A stretch of 36,264 nucleotides of DNA from the NCBI GenBank assembly GCA_030605475.1, contig JAUWIG010000015.1, positions 1 through 36,264 of the forward strand, written 5' to 3'. Origin of the DNA: Planctomycetota bacterium. Lineage in GTDB: Bacteria > Planctomycetota > Phycisphaerae > Sedimentisphaerales > Anaerobacaceae. Below, piece after piece: positions 32,291 through 36,264 of the stretch; within the stretch, counting starts at the first letter, position 1; each line of letters opens with the position of its first letter. The notes beneath the pieces are model-generated. The model searched no databases. It was not told where the DNA came from and saw nothing but the letters and a program-made list of their open reading frames with translations. The position numbers and the translations under genes were made by a program.

Positions 32291-34810
32291 GTGGATGAGA
32301 TGAGGAACACGCGGCAAAAGAATCAACAGGTAAACCGGCGTGCCGTGGAGGAACTCAGACCAAAAGGAGCTCCGCGACCCGGCACTGCTGTTCAGCAGTT
32401 GCGGGCACGCGAGCAGCAGCTAAAGGCCACCAACCAACAGTTGCTGGCGCACGAGCAGCAGCTAAAAGCTGCTAACCAACAACTGCGGGCGCACGAGCAA
32501 CAACTCGAAGTTGCTAACCAGCAGTTAGAAGCACGCGAGCAACAACTAAGGGCTGCTAACCAACAATTGCTGGCCCACGAGCAGCAGTTAAAAGCTGCCA
32601 ACCAACAGCTGCGGGCGCACGAGCAACAGCTGGAAGCTGCTAACCAGCAGTTGCAGGCGCGCGAGCAACAGCTAAAAGCTGCCAACCAACAACTGCGGGC
32701 GCACGAGCAACAGCTCGAAGCTGCTAACCAGCAGTTGCAGGCGCGCGAGCAACAACTAAAAGCTGCTAACCAGCAACTTGAAGCGGCCAATCAACAGTTA
32801 TGCGCCAGCGAAGAACAACTAAGAGAAGAAAGAGAGAAAGCACAGAATTATCTCGATGTTGCCGGAACTATGATGGTTGTTATCGACCCCGACCAGAAAG
32901 TTACCCTTATTAACAAGAGGGGCTGTGAGATTTTGGGATATAAGCAAGAAGAGATTCTGGGCCGGAACTGGTTTGACAATTTCATACCGAAGAGTGTCCG
33001 GGAAAAAATGAGAGCAGTGTTCCAGCAGTCGATGGCGGGAGAAATAGAGCCGGTCGAATACAATGAGAGACCGGTTTTAACCAAGAGCGGCCAAGAAAGG
33101 ATTATCGCCTGGCATAATACGGTTCTTACGGACGAGAACGGTAATGTTGTCGACCTTCTTGCTTCGGGGACAGATATCACCGAGCTCAAGCAGGCAGAGG
33201 AGAAGCTGGCGCGTTCCGAGGCCATCTACCGAAAAACCGTCGAGGGCGCCGGGGGCGTGCCCTACCAGGTACGCTGGGCCGATAGTAAATACGATTTCAT
33301 AGGTTCAGGGATTGAGGAACTGTTCGGAATTCCACCGGAAAAAATGACGAGAGAAATCTTCAACCAATTGATTGAGGAGATGATTCCTGTCGACCCGAGC
33401 GCCCCACGTGACATGGCGGCCTACAGCAAAACGGTTGCCAATGGTAAGAGAGACCGTCACCAGGTGGACATTCGCATTCGTACTCCACAGGGTAAGGTGA
33501 AATGGCTTAGTGACAACTCTTTCCCTATCAGGGACGAGAAAACCGGCAAGGTGATTTCCAGCTTGGGCATTATCCAGGACATTACCGACCGCAAGCAGGT
33601 GGAAAAACACTTCCAAGAAGCCAAAGAAGCAGCTGAATCCGCCAATAAGGCCAAGAGCCGGTTCCTTGCCAATATGAGTCACGAAATCAGAACCCCACTG
33701 AATGCTATAATTGGCGTATCGAAAACGCTGAGCAAATACAACACCAAGAACCTCACGCCCAGGCAACTTGAAGGGTTAGAGATAGTACATCAAAGCAGCC
33801 AGAGATTATTATCGCTGATTAATGACATCCTGGACCTTTCAAAAATTGAATCCGGCAAGATGGAGGTCAAATTAAGAGCTTTTTCTCTGGATGCGCTGAT
33901 AGCGGGGATACGGAGCATGGTGACGACCCTCAGTGGCAGCAAGGACGTAGATTTCTTAGTTCGAAAAAGCGATTCCGTACCAGCCACCATAGTCTCGGAT
34001 GCTCAAAAGCTCCATGAGATTCTCGCAAACATCATAAGCAATGCAGTTAAATTCACCGATGAAGGCGAAATTGTTCTGAAGATATATGTTGAGCAAAATC
34101 GGTTGTATTTCGAAGTCTCAGATACAGGTATCGGAATAGATGAATATCATATCGACCATATCTTTGAAGAGTTTACTCAGGTCGATAGCTCGACCACCAG
34201 AAAATATCCGGGTACCGGTCTCGGCCTGGCCATCTGTAAGAAAATGGTGGAGCTGCTGGGTGGTGAAATCAAGGCCGACAGCAAACTCGGCGAAGGCACA
34301 ACAATTACGTTCTATGTCCCCTTAGAGCCCCAGCAAGCCATAGCCGATGACAATATCTCACAACCAACAGAGCGCGAGGCTCAAAAAAGTGATATAACCA
34401 CGCAGCCTTCGGGTGCCGGTTCTGATTCGAGTACTCCAGAGCCTTTGCCGAAGATATTAGTTGCTGAAGATGATGAGTTTAGCAGAGCTGCAGTTAAAAT
34501 GATGATTGAGCATCGGTACCAACTGATATTTGCCAAAGATGGCAAAGAGGTTATCGAGAAATACTTTTCCACTTCGCCGGATATTGTCCTGATGGATATT
34601 ATGATGCCGGTTATGGACGGCTACAAGGCTTTTGATGAAATAACCAAAAATGCCACAGAACCGATTGTCCCAATTATTGCTCTCACCGCCAAAGTGATGA
34701 CGCACGACCGTGACGAACTGTTGACTCATGGCTTCACCGATTATATTCCCAAACCCATAGATGACGAAGCTCTCGTAAGGACAATAGAAAAACACTTGGC
34801 AGTGCGATAA
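32291..34810 (+). CDS. Hybrid histidine kinase with long coiled-coil repeat
   Basis: The order is: a Gln-rich coiled coil (about 35-180) made of nine 14-residue units; a PAS domain (about 188-300); a second PAS domain (about 308-435); HisKA with phosphoacceptor H464 (MSHEIRTPLNA); HATPase with N box (NIISNAVKFTD), G1 (DTGIGI) and G2 (GTGLGLAICKKM); and a C-terminal receiver with phosphoacceptor D769 (LMDIMMPVMDG). No membrane segment is seen, so it is probably a soluble sensor. GTG at 32291 and ATG at 32300 are both possible starts, with weak ribosome binding sites. A hybrid kinase needs an Hpt protein to pass phosphate on, and one is encoded at 27873 with its regulator. Confidence 0.93.
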   Translation: MDEMRNTRQKNQQVNRRAVEELRPKGAPRPGTAVQQLRAREQQLKATNQQLLAHEQQLKAANQQLRAHEQQLEVANQQLEAREQQLRAANQQLLAHEQQLKAANQQLRAHEQQLEAANQQLQAREQQLKAANQQLRAHEQQLEAANQQLQAREQQLKAANQQLEAANQQLCASEEQLREEREKAQNYLDVAGTMMVVIDPDQKVTLINKRGCEILGYKQEEILGRNWFDNFIPKSVREKMRAVFQQSMAGEIEPVEYNERPVLTKSGQERIIAWHNTVLTDENGNVVDLLASGTDITELKQAEEKLARSEAIYRKTVEGAGGVPYQVRWADSKYDFIGSGIEELFGIPPEKMTREIFNQLIEEMIPVDPSAPRDMAAYSKTVANGKRDRHQVDIRIRTPQGKVKWLSDNSFPIRDEKTGKVISSLGIIQDITDRKQVEKHFQEAKEAAESANKAKSRFLANMSHEIRTPLNAIIGVSKTLSKYNTKNLTPRQLEGLEIVHQSSQRLLSLINDILDLSKIESGKMEVKLRAFSLDALIAGIRSMVTTLSGSKDVDFLVRKSDSVPATIVSDAQKLHEILANIISNAVKFTDEGEIVLKIYVEQNRLYFEVSDTGIGIDEYHIDHIFEEFTQVDSSTTRKYPGTGLGLAICKKMVELLGGEIKADSKLGEGTTITFYVPLEPQQAIADDNISQPTEREAQKSDITTQPSGAGSDSSTPEPLPKILVAEDDEFSRAAVKMMIEHRYQLIFAKDGKEVIEKYFSTSPDIVLMDIMMPVMDGYKAFDEITKNATEPIVPIIALTAKVMTHDRDELLTHGFTDYIPKPIDDEALVRTIEKHLAVR
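32411..32788 (+). repeat. 42-bp coding tandem repeat, nine units
   Basis: Each unit encodes EQQL(K/E)AANQQL(R/Q/L)A(H/R), two heptads of a coiled coil. Copies are close to identical in DNA, and H- and R-ending units form a higher-order pattern, which points to recent expansion. The copy number may vary between strains, changing the length of the kinase stalk. Confidence 0.9.
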
Positions 34811-34833
34811 TCGGATATGTTGCTTCGGATTAA

Positions 34834-34857
34834 CCGGCCACATCAGGCCTGTTTTTT
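34834..34857 (+). terminator. Possible terminator after the hybrid kinase
   Basis: GGCC-ACATCA-GGCC is followed closely by six T residues (34852-34857). The stem is only four base pairs, so the call is weak, but it lies 26 bp past the stop codon. Confidence 0.35.
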
Positions 34858-34907
34858 GAGAGTTATTCTTAACCGATACGAAAGGCATCTATTAAAAACA
34901 ACAATAG

Positions 34908-34950
34908 TTTCCCAAACCGAAGGTCAGAGGCTCGAATCCTCTCGTGTGTA
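34908..34950 (+). pseudogene. 3' half of a tRNA gene (possible attachment-site remnant)
   Basis: From the anticodon loop to the discriminator it matches tRNA-Arg(CCT) of 26267-26340 at 33 of 43 positions, in the same orientation. The T-stem is intact (AGAGG-CTCGAAT-CCTCT) and differs from the tRNA-Arg stem by two compensated pairs. The loop reads TTCCCAA. No 5' half precedes it. Such orphan 3' halves mark the far end of elements inserted into tRNA genes. Confidence 0.6.
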
Positions 34951-35028
34951 TTTTTAATGCAGGAACTTAAAAACTTGTTAAGATTTCTCTAACTAATACA
35001 GAGCACCGTGCCAAACAAAAAAACACGT

Positions 35029-35919
35029 TCACTTCACCTTGATTGGCAAACCTTTCTTCCGAGATTCAATCATAAAGGACCTTAAATCTTCCAGCAGCGC
35101 TTGCAATTGCTCAGTATTTTCAAGCAGATTTTCATACAATCGCCCATCGTTTATAAACTTGGCAGCGCTGCCTTGCCCGTTGTTTATCTTCTCTAAAATC
35201 ACCCGCAACTCTGCTGCCGTCTTACTTAACTCTTCACTCGTACTAAGCGCCGCAGCAGAGAATTCCTGAAATTCTTTTAGCGCCTCTGCAGCCCGCTTTG
35301 ACGTATCAGACAGATTAGCCAAAGTTGTCTTGAGATTTTCTTTGTTCGCCTCGTCGCCAAGAACATCATTGGCGTTATCAATAAGGGTCTTGAGACTATC
35401 AGCCAGTTCATCCAACTTTTTCTGGCTCTCTTCAGGGAAAAATTCGCTGGTCATACCAGTCGAGCCTTGCAGCAAGCTTCCGGCAACTAAAAATTCCCCA
35501 TCCGGCTCCTTTACATCAAAAGGTCGGGCCCTTAATTCGATATAGCTGCTGCCCAAACCACGCGCCATCAACTTTACTTCAACACTTGCCGGAATGTTAT
35601 CGTATTCCTTGTCAATACTAAGAACAACCATAGTCTGATGGTAAAACCGGCCGGTGCTCAGGTCCTTGAGAATTTTCGGCGGTTCGACATCCGTCACTCT
35701 GCCGATTTGATACCCGCAAAATTGAACGGGGGTATTTTCCTGCACCCCTGGTGCCATTGGAAATTGAACCATCACCTTGAAAGATTTCCACTCACTGACG
35801 AACACAGGCAAATCGCCAAACTTAAATACCATCCAAAAAAGAGCACCCAGGGCTACTACTACAAAAAGCCCCACGATGACATTACGTCTTCTCTGAATAC
35901 TCTCATAATCATCACTCAC
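35029..35919 (-). CDS. MlaD/MCE-domain protein
   Basis: One N-terminal transmembrane helix (about 14-31) is followed by an MCE domain (about 42-130: FKVMVQFPMAPGVQENTPVQF, GYQIGRVTDVE, LMARGLGSSYIELRA) and a long helical C-terminal part. MCE proteins form the periplasmic substrate-binding hexamers of Mla-type lipid transporters between inner and outer membrane. The ATPase and permease are not in this window and may lie further along. Its start overlaps the MerR-type gene by 4 bp (ATGA), so the two are translationally coupled. Confidence 0.9.
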   Translation of the reverse strand: MSDDYESIQRRRNVIVGLFVVVALGALFWMVFKFGDLPVFVSEWKSFKVMVQFPMAPGVQENTPVQFCGYQIGRVTDVEPPKILKDLSTGRFYHQTMVVLSIDKEYDNIPASVEVKLMARGLGSSYIELRARPFDVKEPDGEFLVAGSLLQGSTGMTSEFFPEESQKKLDELADSLKTLIDNANDVLGDEANKENLKTTLANLSDTSKRAAEALKEFQEFSAAALSTSEELSKTAAELRVILEKINNGQGSAAKFINDGRLYENLLENTEQLQALLEDLRSFMIESRKKGLPIKVK

Positions 35920-36176
35920 CGTTTGCCCCCTTTCAAATCAGTTCTACCTTCCAGAAACAATTCTCTTATGTCACGCAGCGGATAGCCGCTGTCGTTAAGT
36001 TTTCTTATCAGTTTAATTGGCTCTATCGTTTTTTTGTCGAACATCCTTCTGCCTGTCGGTGTAACTTCCGTCGGCTCAAGCAAACCAACCATAAGATAAT
36101 ATTGCAAAGATTGGCGGGAAATGCCAGCTTTTTTTGCGGCTGTACCTATTGGTGTTAATTTATCTGCCTGAGCCAA
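35916..36176 (-). CDS. MerR-type helix-turn-helix regulator, minimal
   Basis: The 86 residues are almost entirely a MerR DNA-binding domain: IGTAAKKAGISRQSLQYYLMVGLLEPTEVTPTGRRMFD, then the second helical part (IKLIRKLNDSGYPLRDIRELF). There is no dimerisation helix of normal length, no effector domain and no metal-binding cysteine. It is coupled to the MlaD gene by a 4-bp overlap and probably controls the lipid-transport unit. An AT-rich imperfect repeat (TTGATTATTTTCTATTGATT type) lies just upstream. Confidence 0.85.
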   Translation of the reverse strand: MAQADKLTPIGTAAKKAGISRQSLQYYLMVGLLEPTEVTPTGRRMFDKKTIEPIKLIRKLNDSGYPLRDIRELFLEGRTDLKGGKR

Positions 36177-36264
36177 AGCTTACCCTAACAATTGATTATT
36201 TTCTATTGATTATTTTTTGACGTGGCCGAGAAAGACAGAAACAGACGTGGATTGTAAAATGTAT

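Noticed and set aside
32392-32790. Cys/Trp-rich 132-residue frame on the minus strand
   Set aside because: It is the antisense of the coiled-coil repeat in the hybrid kinase gene; its periodic composition comes from that repeat, and it has no ribosome binding site.
34908-34950. Complete second tRNA gene
   Set aside because: Bases upstream of the anticodon loop do not form a D-arm, a 5' acceptor strand or a paired anticodon stem, so only the 3' half is present.

Overview
The window reads like chromosomal DNA of a Gram-negative planctomycete, most likely from the class Phycisphaerae. This is inferred from gene content, not from a search. The indicators are Gfo/Idh/MocA oxidoreductases beside a DUF1080 (3-keto-disaccharide hydrolase) protein and a PmoA/DUF6807 protein, an HNH-AP2 endonuclease, kdsA (Kdo synthesis), an MlaD/MCE protein, and intergenic gaps filled with short tandem repeats and dispersed palindromes.

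Layout. (1) 725-3798, minus strand: pgpA and a large membrane protein with a protein-kinase-like N-terminus. (2) 4005-8133, an AT-rich accessory patch: DUF2442 protein, HNH-AP2 endonuclease, AbiTii protein, AbiU2-type HEPN protein and an unknown partner, followed by a repeat-rich cassette with its own promoter (8278-8600). (3) 8747-19506, minus-strand housekeeping genes: xerC, a small unknown gene, a radical SAM protein, kdsA, a lipid kinase, a CYTH protein, leuS, tRNA-Pro(CGG), priA and a repeat-containing lipoprotein. (4) 19704-25808, a sugar-processing locus of two divergent units: DUF1080 plus a Gfo/Idh lipoprotein leftwards, and a Tat-exported Gfo/Idh, a second Gfo/Idh and PmoA-family lipoprotein rightwards. 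A leader hairpin precedes the rightward unit, and what looks like the tail of a lost symporter gene follows it. (5) 26267-34950, a region bounded by an intact tRNA-Arg(CCT) and a same-orientation 3' half of a related tRNA. It holds a sigma-54 response regulator, an Hpt protein, a hybrid histidine kinase, a DUF438-hemerythrin protein and two enzyme-like proteins whose active-site motifs are altered. (6) 35029-36176, minus strand: a MerR-type regulator overlapping an MlaD/MCE protein.

The most interesting part is region 5. A textbook sigma-54 promoter (TGGCAC-N5-TTGC at 28759) sits in a 66-bp segment repeated, with a weaker sigma-54-like site, in front of the isochorismatase-like gene at 31245. 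The NtrC-type regulator next door is the obvious candidate activator. Between the strong promoter and the hemerythrin gene lies about 0.7 kb of leader with a tandem array of two alternating hairpins. Their stems keep pairing through compensatory base changes between copies, which argues for a structured RNA. The working model is an island-borne phosphorelay (hybrid kinase, Hpt, sigma-54 activator) controlling a diiron sensor-like protein and two probable pseudoenzymes through a repeat-structured leader RNA. The architecture and motifs are visible in the sequence; regulation and signal are inferred.
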